Shown here piece after piece: positions 24,701 to 32,754 of a DNA stretch of 64,000 nucleotides. Both the position numbers and the translations under genes were made by a program. This DNA is from Pantanalinema sp. GBBB05 (GTDB taxonomy: Bacteria; Cyanobacteriota; Cyanobacteriia; Leptolyngbyales; Leptolyngbyaceae): contig VRZD01000014.1 of assembly GCA_016743235.1 (NCBI GenBank), positions 62,001 through 126,000 of the forward strand. Direction: 5' to 3'. Positions within the stretch are counted from its first letter, which is position 1, and every line of letters begins with the position of its first letter. The notes beneath the pieces were generated by a model, which did no database searches, was not told the origin of the DNA, and saw nothing but the letters and a program-made list of their open reading frames with translations.

Positions 24701-25598
24701 AAATTGCCCGCCCAATCAGGAGCAAACTGGCAAAGGCGATCGCTACAATCCCGACATCAACCCGTTCTTGGGATTCGTTATCTGAGGATTGCTGCCAGTG
24801 AAATAGGAAAGCTGCCGTGCCAATACTGCCAATGTAGGTCGCTATTAAGGGAAAACCGGGAATTGCCCAACCCCACTGCAACCAGTTCAATCCCCAGTAG
24901 TTCAGCAAATTACGGCGGGGGCTAGTTCGCAATAGCCAAAACATAATTGCGGACAACATCAGACCCGCAACCACAGCGACAACAATTCCCACCGGAGATT
25001 GCCAAAGCTGAAAGCCATCCATCATCCAAAAGTTGACTGGGATGATCAGCAGCGTGGTGATCTGTAACATCCGACTCGTCACCCGCAAGTTTTCTTGTCG
25101 CCCTGTCCAGCTACTGGCTACCCAAAAAATAATCGTATAAACCAATAAAATACCGTACTGCCCGATCGCCGAAAAATTCTGCCATTGGGTTGCCGCCAAC
25201 ACTCCCGATGACACCACCACCATAAACACGCCCAGAAACAGCAGCCAGATCACACTGATCTCTGCCATTAAGGAACTCAGAAGTTGCGGTACCAGCTGAG
25301 TAGAGGCTTTGGGAGTGGCAGGTCGTTCTCGTTCTGGTCGAGGGCGAGGAGGTAAAAAATCCTGGGGAGTGGGGGTCGCTGTAGGAGGCAGAAAATCATC
25401 CGACGTATTGCTGGAAGGCGTCGATCGCACAACCGGTTGAGGGAGAGGACAGGTCAACTGCGAGCGGGCGATTCGTCGCACCTCAATGTCGGAAATCAGT
25501 CCTAATTGCAGCCAGGCGTCCAATCCTGGCAATAGCTCCGGCTGATGGGCTGAAACTGTTACCTCAATGCGCACCGATCGATTCGGTTGATCCGTCAT
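21774..25598 (-). CDS. Very large polytopic membrane protein of unknown function (DUF2157-like N-terminus)
   Basis: This protein has 1274 residues. The first 130 or so are soluble: a short helical segment with LPGLDAWLQLGLISDIEVRR, like DUF2157, then Pro/Thr-rich linkers with two DFLPP repeats. The rest is an almost continuous series of roughly 30 or more hydrophobic segments rich in Trp and Leu. I see no catalytic motif, ATPase site or transporter signature. It stands alone, convergent with Anbu and divergent from the sugar permeases. Cyanobacteria carry similar giant membrane proteins without assigned function. Confidence 0.8.
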   Translation of the reverse strand: MTDQPNRSVRIEVTVSAHQPELLPGLDAWLQLGLISDIEVRRIARSQLTCPLPQPVVRSTPSSNTSDDFLPPTATPTPQDFLPPRPRPERERPATPKASTQLVPQLLSSLMAEISVIWLLFLGVFMVVVSSGVLAATQWQNFSAIGQYGILLVYTIIFWVASSWTGRQENLRVTSRMLQITTLLIIPVNFWMMDGFQLWQSPVGIVVAVVAGLMLSAIMFWLLRTSPRRNLLNYWGLNWLQWGWAIPGFPLIATYIGSIGTAAFLFHWQQSSDNESQERVDVGIVAIAFASLLLIGRAIFRAGVPVNQLGLALGISGWLLCWLSRQRPRFGWSQAGVGLLAIGWLVAIPANPPWQAIAVSGLGLWLLGDRIQRHWRIEDLIAFWLVGLQAFFLLWLLMPLPERLQVVAVTSQIARESLLPWQLIGLRLFPYVVVMVGSAFWLRRREHVMLADTTERLALLLGLTLAAVGILSPWVRSVYLVLSACTLTGVLLKRQPGDRALVYLTHITGVLTVLSWVDWVYPRLGSLYWALVLLAGVVLEWGLCVLARNSFWQQSSWYLGLGLAGISYPLFLNALNPIYDWSSNQVKPGMNAGWGLFWLLVPLLLTGLSRFPRFAQPRLASGLAVTAIFMAQFLTYAQIHPLLISLGAGTGLMVINAQRLRHWLVVVLTVGVGLAFASTIAWQYFRPTIDAATWLAIVLWSLWLLRFWAKRQQPELLQLYALAFDAWASVLTTVSLLILTFGTALTFVAWNLGFPNLLRSLTLTTSAILFRLWQRPTDFGFMGLAWGTELLVAGGIALTSRSWEHLAITNAALGLATQFAGDWYSVRVLTGESSEQRVTPYGSWHIIPIVYAGLTVVLIHQPFTATTGLYTLAAALTGIGIGRRQPSFKPLILLALAIFTTGAYELLIYQLMQATGGQAGDGLTLLAALAAAIAVVYQVCRRWLFPYLRLSDGEFSAIAELHWAGGSVLALSAPLALLSDNGIPVWTTVMVVLAIYALWQGRHHENWIYAGVLEIIWTISYLLNHSLSNQFLLLWGATISSGFSLLLYHLPWRSWGWSARPWQQSAILLPGAIICITSVGIGIPSLLITAGFYAWIAKSELQVRLSYLSVLLADWAFVRFFAERSLTDPLWYVTLLTGSLLYVAEVDPDLRSPSAKEQRHLLRCLATGMFCLTALYQSDFSLWQGFLTILLSIGLVMAGLVLRVRAFLYIGTLTFLFRVLRQLWLFINNYSLLLWALGIVLGLLLIWVAATFEARRSQAIALVQYWVNELEAWE

Positions 25599-25764
25599 AG
25601 TCGATTTCCAGCAAACGCTTCACCATCATGGCGGATACCTGAGAATTTCATGCCATGATTGCAACACTTTGTTGACTGGACGATCGCCCCTGCCTGTTGG
25701 GAGTTGACTTTCACTGTCAGGTTTTGTAATTCAAACTTTAGTACTAGGATAATGACGAACTCTT

Positions 25765-26664
25765 ATGACGCGATCGCAACGGTATCAAGAATTACTTCGA
25801 GCAAATCTGACTGGCTATTTATTCATGTTGCCAACAATTTTGGTGTTGGGAACGTTTGTTATGCTACCGATTCTTTATGCCGTATTTCTATCGTTACAGA
25901 AGGTGCAATTGTTGGGAGGAATTGAATATGAATTTGTGGGTTTTCGTAATTTCTCCCGCCTTTGGCAAGATGAACGAGTCTGGATCGCCTTAAAGAATAC
26001 AGCTGAATATGTGGCGATCGTCGTGCCCGCCCAAACCCTATTAGCCTTACTATTAGCCACTACCTTAAATGCCGGAATTAAAGGAAAAAATTGGTGGCGG
26101 ATTATTTACTTTCTACCAACCATTACCTCGTCGGCAGTATTAACCCTAATTTTTATGTGGATTTATAACACTAATGGTTTACTGAATCATGGGTTAGCGG
26201 CGATCGGTTTACCAACTTATAACTGGCTAGGCGATCCTGCGGTTGCCCTTAAAGGCATTATGCTGATGAATATCTGGTCAACGGCACCATTTTTTATGGT
26301 AATTTATTTAGCCGCGCTTCAAGATATTCCCCAGTCATTGTATGAAGCTGCCAAAATTGATGGGGCGAGTCAGTGGGAACAATTTTTGTTTATTACTTTA
26401 CCGCTGCTGAAGCCAGTTACCTTCTTTGTTGTAGCTATGGGAATCATTGGGACGTTTCAATTATTTGATCAATCCTATATTTTCTCAAATGGCTCAGGTG
26501 GTCCCAATAATGCCACGCTCACCTTAGTATTATTAATTTATCAGTATGTGTTCCGAGATTTACAAATGGGCTATGCTGCTGCGATCGCCTTTGTTCTTGC
26601 CGCGATTATTATCCTAGTTACGTTGATACAACAACGACTATTTACCGATTCCAACAACCTGTAA
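25765..26664 (+). CDS. Sugar-type ABC transporter permease (MalF/UgpA family)
   Basis: This 299-residue permease has six predicted membrane segments. Its EAA loop reads EAAKIDGASQWEQFLFITLPLLKP, the ATPase contact site of MalF/UgpA-type importers. The partner permease follows after 29 bases. No solute-binding protein or ATPase lies nearby, so the substrate cannot be told; glucosylglycerol/sucrose (GgtC type) or another sugar are options. The gene looks more A/T-rich than its neighbours. Confidence 0.9.
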   Translation: MTRSQRYQELLRANLTGYLFMLPTILVLGTFVMLPILYAVFLSLQKVQLLGGIEYEFVGFRNFSRLWQDERVWIALKNTAEYVAIVVPAQTLLALLLATTLNAGIKGKNWWRIIYFLPTITSSAVLTLIFMWIYNTNGLLNHGLAAIGLPTYNWLGDPAVALKGIMLMNIWSTAPFFMVIYLAALQDIPQSLYEAAKIDGASQWEQFLFITLPLLKPVTFFVVAMGIIGTFQLFDQSYIFSNGSGGPNNATLTLVLLIYQYVFRDLQMGYAAAIAFVLAAIIILVTLIQQRLFTDSNNL

Positions 26665-26693
26665 ACAATCAAATTCGTCAACTTTCTACCAGT

Positions 26694-27527
26694 ATGACTA
26701 AATTAAAAATCCCCTGGCTAAAAGGACTACTTTATTTACTACTCTGTTTTTACGCCATAATTACGCTAATCCCATTTCTGTGGGCTTTATCCGCATCCTT
26801 TAAATCTCTATCAGAAATTGCCAGTGGTACGATTAATCTGCTTCCTCATCAATTTACATTAGAAAATTACAAACAAATCTTTCTAGAAGAGCCCTTATTT
26901 CCCCGCTGGTTACTCAACAGTCTGATTATTGCCGTCAGTGTAACAATCCTCAATTTAATCTGTAATTCTCTAGCTGGATATGCACTTGCACGACTCCAGT
27001 TTCATGGCAAGCAATTTTGGTTTTTCCTAGTGCTGGCGGTTTTAGCTGTTCCAGCTCAAGTTACGCTCATTCCCACCTTTCTCATTCTCAAAAGCCTAGG
27101 TTGGCTAAATTCTTATCAGGGTATGATCGTGCCATCTATGGTCAATGCCACGTTTATTTTTATGATGCGACAGTTTTTTGTCAATTTTCCCTTGGAATTG
27201 GAAGAAGCTGCGGCTCTAGATGGACTCAATCGATTAGAAACCTTTTGGCATATCGTCTTACCTCTAGCTAAGCCCGCTTTAGCCGCACAAACTATTCTAA
27301 TTTTTATGGGTAGTTGGAATAACTTTCTACTTCCTGTGGTGATTCTGTTTGATCCAGAGATGTTCACTCTTCCTTTAGGACTTAATACATTTAAGGGTCA
27401 ATATATTAGCTACTGGAACATTATTATGGCAGCCTCTATGATTTTCACAATGCCAGTATTAGGGCTTTATATCTTTTTTAACCGCTACTTCATTCAGGGA
27501 GTAACATTTACAGGCGGCAAGAGTTAA
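26694..27527 (+). CDS. Sugar-type ABC transporter permease (MalG/UgpE family)
   Basis: This 277-residue second permease has six membrane segments and an EAA loop (LEEAAALDGLNRLETFWHIVLP). The C-terminal RYFIQGVTFTGGKS ending is typical of MalG/UgpE proteins, which commonly end in a GxxxGxxKG-like tail. It forms an operon with the preceding MalF-type gene. The ATPase is probably a shared MsmX/UgpC-like protein encoded elsewhere, as often occurs. Confidence 0.9.
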   Translation: MTKLKIPWLKGLLYLLLCFYAIITLIPFLWALSASFKSLSEIASGTINLLPHQFTLENYKQIFLEEPLFPRWLLNSLIIAVSVTILNLICNSLAGYALARLQFHGKQFWFFLVLAVLAVPAQVTLIPTFLILKSLGWLNSYQGMIVPSMVNATFIFMMRQFFVNFPLELEEAAALDGLNRLETFWHIVLPLAKPALAAQTILIFMGSWNNFLLPVVILFDPEMFTLPLGLNTFKGQYISYWNIIMAASMIFTMPVLGLYIFFNRYFIQGVTFTGGKS

Positions 27528-27726
27528 ATCCATATTTAGAACCTAAAATTGATTGGTTTGCTCGTATATTCTACACCAAAGCCTATTGTTGCCAGCACTT
27601 CAACCAAGTAGCAGCGTCCTGCCCGATCGCTCACAGACCGAGAGTGCAGTAATTCAATACCATAAAATGTGTTTTTTAGCTGATAAAATGCTTATTTTTC
27701 CACATCAATCAAACAATTTGAATAAC

Positions 27727-27757
27727 AAGATTGAAATTTCAAATCTTTTTTCAATTA
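27727..27757 (+). terminator. A/T-rich hairpin with T run after the permease genes
   Basis: AAGATTGAAA (27727-27736) pairs with TTTCAAATCTT (27737-27747), leaving one bulged base, and is followed by TTTTTT. The almost absent loop and A/T-rich stem make it a weak terminator candidate. It lies about 200 bases after the operon end. Confidence 0.4.
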
Positions 27758-27773
27758 AATAGAGGGAATTTAC

Positions 27774-28052
27774 GGTATTTTTTTGGACATAAACGAGTAA
27801 AATACCTTACGTATCGGATTTACATTTCGCCCTGCGAAGGTGGACATGAGTAAGAACGCCTGAAACTATGCAGGTAGACAGCTTTTCCCCAGATATGCTC
27901 GATCCACAAAATTGAGCATTACAGAACGCCTATTTACGGGAACCAAGCCACTTTGGCACCCTTACCGGGTAGGAATCTCAGCGAGTTAACAACTGAGGAT
28001 GTCCTGTCATGAGCGAAATGTCAATTCTTCAACTAGGTCAACTGGAAACTTC
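27774..28052 (+). promoter_or_regulatory. Hairpin-rich leader region of desB
   Basis: Several stems can be read directly: GGTATTTT/AAAATACC (27774-27781 and 27799-27806), TTCGC/GCGAA (27826-27838), GCCTG/CAGGT (27858-27862 and 27871-27875), ATGCTCGAT/ATTGAGCAT (27895-27903 and 27911-27919, one G-U pair), GCCA/TGGC (27947-27957), and TCTCAG/CTGAGG (27976-27981 and 27993-27998). The motif GAACGCCT occurs twice (about 27854 and 27924). GGACAT (27842-27847) can also pair with ATGTCC at 27999-28004. The density of stems suggests a structured 5' untranslated region or small RNA. I cannot match it to a known riboswitch class. Confidence 0.45.
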
Positions 28053-29120
28053 GTGCAATCAAATACTCTTCTCAACTCGCCTGGAACTACAGTCCCATCG
28101 AAGCCATCATCAGAAATACCGTTTACCCTTCAAGATCTGAAGGCAGCAATCCCCGCCTATTGTTTTGAACCTTCGATCGGTCGGTCTCTGGCTTACTTCT
28201 TTCTCGATATTGGTATCATTGCTGGTCTTTATGCGCTCGCCGCTAGCCTCAATTCCTGGCTATTTTTTCCCTTATTTTGGGTAGCACAGGGAACAATGTT
28301 CTGGGCGCTATTTGTAGTGGGTCATGACTGTGGGCATGGCTCTTTTTCTAAGCTCAAGTGGCTGAATAACCTCATTGGCCACCTAGCTCATATTCCAATT
28401 TTAGTGCCCTATCACGGCTGGCGCATTAGTCACCGAACTCACCACGCCAACACAGGAAACATTGATACCGACGAAAGTTGGTATCCAGTAACAGAATCGA
28501 AATACAATGCAATGCCCTGGTATGAAAAGTTATTTCGCTTTAACTTACCGTTGTTGGCCTATCCAATTTATCTGTTTAAGCGATCGCCGGGTCGCAAAGG
28601 CTCTCACTTTTTACCCAACAGTCCCTTATTCCGCCCTTCAGAAAAATGGGATATCATCACTAGTTCTGTTTTATGGGGATTAATGGTGGGCTTTTTAGGC
28701 TTCCTCACCTATCAATTTGGTTGGGGATTTCTAGTGAATTATTACCTCATGCCCTACCTCGTATTTGTAATTTGGTTGGATTTAGTTACCTATCTCCATC
28801 ACACCGAAGCAGATATTCCCTGGTACTACAATGATGATTGGTATTTCTTGAAAGGGGCGCTTTCGACCATCGATCGTGATTACGGGCTGATTAATCCCAT
28901 TCATCACAACATCGGTACGCATGTGGCCCACCATATTTTCTTGAACATGCCTCATTACCATCTTAAAACGGCCACAGAAGCACTCAAACCGATTTTGGGT
29001 GACTACTATCGCTACTCCAATGAACCAATTTGGAAAAGTTTTGTGCAGTCTTATAGAACTTGTCACTTTGTACCAAACCAAGGCACAAAGGTTTACTATC
29101 AGCCTGCCACAAAAGACTAA
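28053..29120 (+). CDS. desB: Omega-3 acyl-lipid desaturase DesB
   Basis: This membrane di-iron desaturase adds the omega-3 (delta-15) double bond to membrane lipid acyl chains. The three histidine boxes are HDCGH, HRTHH and HVAHH. Close agreement with DesB is seen in YHGWRISHRTHHANTGNIDTDESWYP and ALSTIDRDYG. I prefer GTG 28053, giving a VQSNTLL start like homologues that begin MQS. An in-frame ATG at 27999 would add 18 Ser/Asn-rich residues, but it sits directly against its GAGG with no spacer. In other cyanobacteria desB is induced by cold. Confidence 0.92.
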   Translation: MQSNTLLNSPGTTVPSKPSSEIPFTLQDLKAAIPAYCFEPSIGRSLAYFFLDIGIIAGLYALAASLNSWLFFPLFWVAQGTMFWALFVVGHDCGHGSFSKLKWLNNLIGHLAHIPILVPYHGWRISHRTHHANTGNIDTDESWYPVTESKYNAMPWYEKLFRFNLPLLAYPIYLFKRSPGRKGSHFLPNSPLFRPSEKWDIITSSVLWGLMVGFLGFLTYQFGWGFLVNYYLMPYLVFVIWLDLVTYLHHTEADIPWYYNDDWYFLKGALSTIDRDYGLINPIHHNIGTHVAHHIFLNMPHYHLKTATEALKPILGDYYRYSNEPIWKSFVQSYRTCHFVPNQGTKVYYQPATKD

Positions 29121-29170
29121 TCTTAGCTAAGACTTTGAGTGTTTACTAAAGCCAACTTAATCATTAGATA

Positions 29171-29196
29171 AGACGGACATTTGTTCGTCTTTTTTA
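29171..29196 (+). terminator. Rho-independent terminator of desB
   Basis: AGACGGACA (29171-29179) pairs with TGTTCGTCT (29182-29190), one G-U pair included, and runs into TTTTTT. Confidence 0.88.
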
Positions 29197-29419
29197 TTGC
29201 AAGCATTCGTAATTAACTTCCTCCCTTCTAACTACAGCATGTCTTTAAACCCTGCCTATGGTTAGTAAACCTAGTTGTAAATGAACTGTTCACTTTTATA
29301 TTGTCTATGCCTTTTGGTAGTTAAATATCTCAAACCTGAGGGCGGTGTACTTGTTAATTGTTTATGCGACCTTTATAGCCGAGGGAATCGCTAAGAATAA
29401 TCTGATACGGAGAAAAAAC

Positions 29420-29965
29420 ATGCCAGATGAATCACGGAACATCAACCTGCCAGAAGTTGATCCAACCGAAGTGGAAGATTCCAGAATTAGAGAAGCGATC
29501 GCAGATGAACATCGCTCATTTCTAGAAAAAGTCATGGTTGAAGGTGGGCTTGCCGATCCATATGATGCCCGGGACATCACCGAAATTGTATTTCGGATCA
29601 TGCGTGATCTGCTAACCACAGATACGATTAATCGGGTTGAGTCAGAATTGCATGAGGAAGTCATGCATACTAACGAGAAAGCCTTACAAATGGATATTGC
29701 TGAGCTATGGAAAGATACTAATCCGATCGTTGGTTTCTTAAGTCGAGTCCGTCCTCCCCTGAAGGGACCAGGGCTGTCTGGAATTACTTCCGACTTATTC
29801 CTCACTCGTGTTGCTAATGAAGGTGGATTACCACCGACCTTAAGCGCCGAGCGGGTAGTTAAAGCCGTGTTTTCGGCAACTAAAGATGAGCTATCTGAAG
29901 ACCGAATCCGAGAAATCGCCCCCTGGCTACCCGATAAAGTACAGGATATTTGGAACCAGGCTTAA
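29420..29965 (+). CDS. DUF2267 domain protein
   Basis: This soluble 181-residue helical protein contains two similar halves (ARDITEIVFRIMRDLLT and SAERVVKAVFSATKDELS), the pattern of the DUF2267 family. The function is not established. I chose ATG 29420, preceded by GGAG about 9 bases upstream; the frame extends upstream to 29345 with residues that look untranslated. Convergent with the helical carotenoid protein gene and followed by a perfect inverted repeat. Confidence 0.85.
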   Translation: MPDESRNINLPEVDPTEVEDSRIREAIADEHRSFLEKVMVEGGLADPYDARDITEIVFRIMRDLLTTDTINRVESELHEEVMHTNEKALQMDIAELWKDTNPIVGFLSRVRPPLKGPGLSGITSDLFLTRVANEGGLPPTLSAERVVKAVFSATKDELSEDRIREIAPWLPDKVQDIWNQA

Positions 29966-29990
29966 TTTAGCCAAATCTTCCTAAAAGCAC

Positions 29991-30024
29991 GATCGCTCCA
30001 TTCATTATTCTGAGTGGAGCGATC
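29991..30024. terminator. Inverted repeat between convergent genes
   Basis: GATCGCTCCA (29991-30000) is the perfect complement of TGGAGCGATC (30015-30024), with a 14-base loop. The following T-run is weak (ATTATTTGATCTTTT). It probably acts as a bidirectional stop or mRNA 3' end. Confidence 0.6.
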
Positions 30025-30085
30025 ATTATTTGATCTTTTAAGAAACAGCAATCAGTAGTTCTTTAAAGAAACTACTAACATGGGT

Positions 30086-30562
30086 TTAAACGCGCTTTCC
30101 CTCTTGTTTTACAGTCCCCATATTCACCACTGCGCTCCGCATAAAATTAAGCCGTTGTTCAAACTCAAGCTGTTTAATCCGGCTGGCGAAATTAGTAGTT
30201 GATTCAGGTAATTTGTAGCCAGACGGTACCTGAATAACATTGCCTTGTTCCATACCTTGAGCCAACAGTAGCCAGACTTCAAGGCGACCACTGGATGATA
30301 GTGCGTCATAGGTTCGGGTAAAGGCAGATGCTTTGCCGCTAACAATGTCTCGTTGGGCTTGCAATTGTTGGTCTTGTGGTAGGTCAGCAATTTGGTGATA
30401 TAGAGCTGTTGCTGGTTCTGTAGTCGAAGGATCATTAGTTGGATTCAACTGATCCTTCAGATCTAGATAGCCATACCACAACAAAGCAAGTTGAGTATCC
30501 GCATCAAAACTACGAAACTCCTTCAACGCTTCTTCAGTTGTTTTATCAGTTGCGTAAGTCAT
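30086..30562 (-). CDS. Helical carotenoid protein (OCP N-terminal domain homologue)
   Basis: This 158-residue protein aligns with the all-helical N-terminal domain of the orange carotenoid protein and lacks the C-terminal domain, so it is an HCP. Trp29 and Tyr32 (LLWYGYLDL) correspond to carotenoid-contacting Trp41 and Tyr44 of OCP, Trp97 (EVW before MEQG) to Trp110, and Arg142 to the interdomain Arg155. Family members quench singlet oxygen, and a few quench phycobilisomes. I chose ATG 30562 with a GAGAG tract upstream; the longer frame to 30628 is doubtful. No OCP, CTD homologue or frp gene lies beside it. Confidence 0.9.
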   Translation of the reverse strand: MTYATDKTTEEALKEFRSFDADTQLALLWYGYLDLKDQLNPTNDPSTTEPATALYHQIADLPQDQQLQAQRDIVSGKASAFTRTYDALSSSGRLEVWLLLAQGMEQGNVIQVPSGYKLPESTTNFASRIKQLEFEQRLNFMRSAVVNMGTVKQEGKRV

Positions 30563-31205
30563 AAATTCTCTCAACTCTCCGTCATATTTGTTTGCGGGAT
30601 TTTTGTATCCCTTACAAACCTTAATCAATCTATTTAGGAAGTTAACCTTGCCTTTGGCTGAATCGATAAAAGAGCTGCAGCGTGTTGTTTAATACGGAAA
30701 GAATCTACGAGCTAGAAGCATATAAAAAGCTGATGAAAAACAAGCCCATTTAGGGAGTAAAAATATTTGAATTCAAGAAAGCTTTATTCATAACAAATGT
30801 TTTACTCTGGTTAAACTATATATTATCTAGTTGACGACTATCTTTCTAGATAGTTTTCGGCATCATTAGTTGATGATTAAAAACTGCTCAAATCACAAAG
30901 CATTAAGCTTGGGGAAAGAAGTAATGATTAATCTTTACTGATCAGATTATGATTAAGTTAGGAAATTATGATCGGAAGCTGGTATCTAAGCAAAAAAGCG
31001 ATCGTTAGTCAGGATTAGCATGTCATTGCTCAATCAGGAACCCTCAGTGATTTCTTCAGGGTTGCAGTTACCATCTATTTAGCAACACTTTGCCAATAGA
31101 AGTGCTTTTATGGATAGATAGGAGCATAATGCTCAGATGAAAGAAATCTGTTAGCATTTTCGACGCTGACTTGACGCGGCTTGGGGGCAATTCGGAGGTT
31201 TCATC
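30563..31205. promoter_or_regulatory. Long A/T-rich divergent intergenic region (HCP / GntR)
   Basis: These 643 bases separate the helical carotenoid protein gene from a GntR regulator. No ORF with good coding character is visible. ACTATC-TTTCTA-GATAGT followed by TTTT near 30837-30855 is a small hairpin, and AACCCT/AGGGTT near 31040-31065 is another. The GntR ribosome site CGGAGG is at about 31194-31199. The length leaves room for regulator binding or a small RNA. Confidence 0.4.
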
Positions 31206-32189
31206 ATGGTTCAGTTTCACATTCAGTCAGATAGTGATATCCCGGCTTCAACCCAACTGTATAACCAGATTTTATTTGCCATTGCCTCAAGGCAATATCC
31301 ACCAGGGCAACGCTTACCTAGTACCCGCCAACTTGCCATGCAAACTGGGCTACACCGTAACACAATTAGCAAAGTCTATCGCCAACTTGAAGAAGCGGGT
31401 GTCGTTGATGCTCAGGCAGGTTCGGGAATTTACGTCCGTGATCAAACGAATGAAGGAAATGCCAAAGTTAAATCACCTATCCTCGATCAACATCCTGAAG
31501 CTTATACATTAGTGCAATCTAGCCTGGATGAATTGCTGAAACAAGGCTGTTCCCTCAGTCAAGCCCGCGAGTTATTTCTAGCAGAAATTGATTGGCGACT
31601 GCGGTGTAGCGCTCAGGTTTTAGTTACAGCTCCTAATCATGATATTGGGGCTGGAGAGGTCATTATGCGGGAATTAGAACGAGCTTTAAACATCCCTGTT
31701 CAACTTGTGCCCTTAGAGGAGCTGGCACAAGTTTTGGATCAAACTCGGTCTGGCACGGTTGTAACCAGTCGCTACTTTATTGCCCAAGCGGAGGCGATCG
31801 CTGCACCTAAATCAGTGCGAGTGATCCCGATCGATATTTATGATTTTGATGCCGAAATCAAACTAATCAGAAAATTAGCCAAGGGAACCTGTGTTGGTTT
31901 AGTTAGCTTAAGTTCTGGCACAGTCGGAGTGGCGGAAGTGATCGTCCATAGCTTGCGAGGCGATGAACTGCTTGTCATGACCTGTCAATTGGGTGACTCT
32001 TACAAGTTAAATGCCATTGTCCGGAGTGCCCATACCATTATTAGTGATCAGGCAAGCTGTGCTGCGGTTAAAGCTGCCATTAGTGCCGCCCGCAATGATA
32101 TTATTCGTCCACCCCAGTTGGTTTGTTGCGAGAATTTTATTATTACTAAGTCGATCAACTTACTGAAGCGAGAACTGGGATTAGAATAA
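31206..32189 (+). CDS. GntR-family transcriptional regulator
   Basis: This 327-residue regulator has an N-terminal winged helix (about residues 10-78: STQLYNQILFAIASRQYPPGQRLPSTRQLA, then HRNTISKVYRQLEEAGVV). The C-terminal part (about 95-327) has a periplasmic-binding or LacI-like alternation of strands and helices, suggesting small-molecule sensing. Synechocystis has a GntR-type regulator of photosystem stoichiometry (Sll1961) of similar design; equivalence is only a possibility. It starts at ATG 31206, 7 bases after GGAGG. It is divergent from the HCP gene and is followed by a strong terminator. Confidence 0.85.
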   Translation: MVQFHIQSDSDIPASTQLYNQILFAIASRQYPPGQRLPSTRQLAMQTGLHRNTISKVYRQLEEAGVVDAQAGSGIYVRDQTNEGNAKVKSPILDQHPEAYTLVQSSLDELLKQGCSLSQARELFLAEIDWRLRCSAQVLVTAPNHDIGAGEVIMRELERALNIPVQLVPLEELAQVLDQTRSGTVVTSRYFIAQAEAIAAPKSVRVIPIDIYDFDAEIKLIRKLAKGTCVGLVSLSSGTVGVAEVIVHSLRGDELLVMTCQLGDSYKLNAIVRSAHTIISDQASCAAVKAAISAARNDIIRPPQLVCCENFIITKSINLLKRELGLE

Positions 32190-32205
32190 CGACCAAAATT
32201 TGACT

Positions 32206-32243
32206 AAAAAAGTGGGATGAAAGCTTTTCACCCCACTTTTTTT
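32206..32243 (+). terminator. Strong rho-independent terminator after the GntR gene
   Basis: AAAAAAGTGGG (32206-32216) pairs with CCCACTTTTTT (32232-32242), and TGAAA pairs with TTTCA inside, with one mismatch. A and T runs on the two sides make it functional in both directions. Confidence 0.92.
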
Positions 32244-32286
32244 ACATCCTTGATTGAAGCTACTCTTGAGCTAGGAAACTAAGAGT

Positions 32287-32754
32287 TTAGAGCGCAAGCT
32301 GTCTGAATTCCGCTTCTAACAGTGGAATCAGACTAAAATTGCCCTCAGCTTTTGCCACTTGTAACCGTCGTTCCAGGTTCCGCCGTAGATTGGCTTGATG
32401 GATCTTACCAACTTCCTTTAGTACCGGCACTCGATCGGGAATCACAACTGGCTTTTCAGTTTTGGCAACCGTAACCGACGACATCGCATTAGCGGCATGG
32501 GTTCTATAGCTAGCTCCCCGATAGGTAAGCGTCACGTTAGAATGTCCCAAGCTACGTTCAGCCGTCGCTAATTCCCCACGCGTATAGGTTACGCCCCGAT
32601 AGGTCAACGGTAAGTCAGGGTTGGGAATGGTGTTTTCTCGCAGCGTATGACAATTTCGGCTAGCATACCGATGCTGGCTCAAAACCTCGCTTTCCGTCAC
32701 TTCCAAGGAAGGAGGGTTATAGTCATACGTAGCACCACGATAAGAGAGTTTCAT
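32287..32754 (-). CDS. DUF4278 domain protein
   Basis: This 155-residue protein contains three copies of the DUF4278 motif: LSYRGATY, LTYRGVTY and LTYRGASY. The C-terminal third is a basic helix (HQANLRRNLERRLQVAKAEG). The function is unknown; the family is almost confined to cyanobacteria. I chose ATG 32754 because it opens directly into MKLSYRG and has GAGG 8 bases upstream. It is convergent with the GntR gene. Confidence 0.85.
   Translation of the reverse strand: MKLSYRGATYDYNPPSLEVTESEVLSQHRYASRNCHTLRENTIPNPDLPLTYRGVTYTRGELATAERSLGHSNVTLTYRGASYRTHAANAMSSVTVAKTEKPVVIPDRVPVLKEVGKIHQANLRRNLERRLQVAKAEGNFSLIPLLEAEFRQLAL

Noticed and set aside
27553..27762. 69-codon ORF after the sugar permeases
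   Set aside because: No ribosome site, low-complexity composition, and it runs through an apparent terminator hairpin.
27774..27998. Known riboswitch (cobalamin, TPP, FMN, SAM, glutamine) in the desB leader
   Set aside because: None of the conserved core sequences of these classes could be found by eye.
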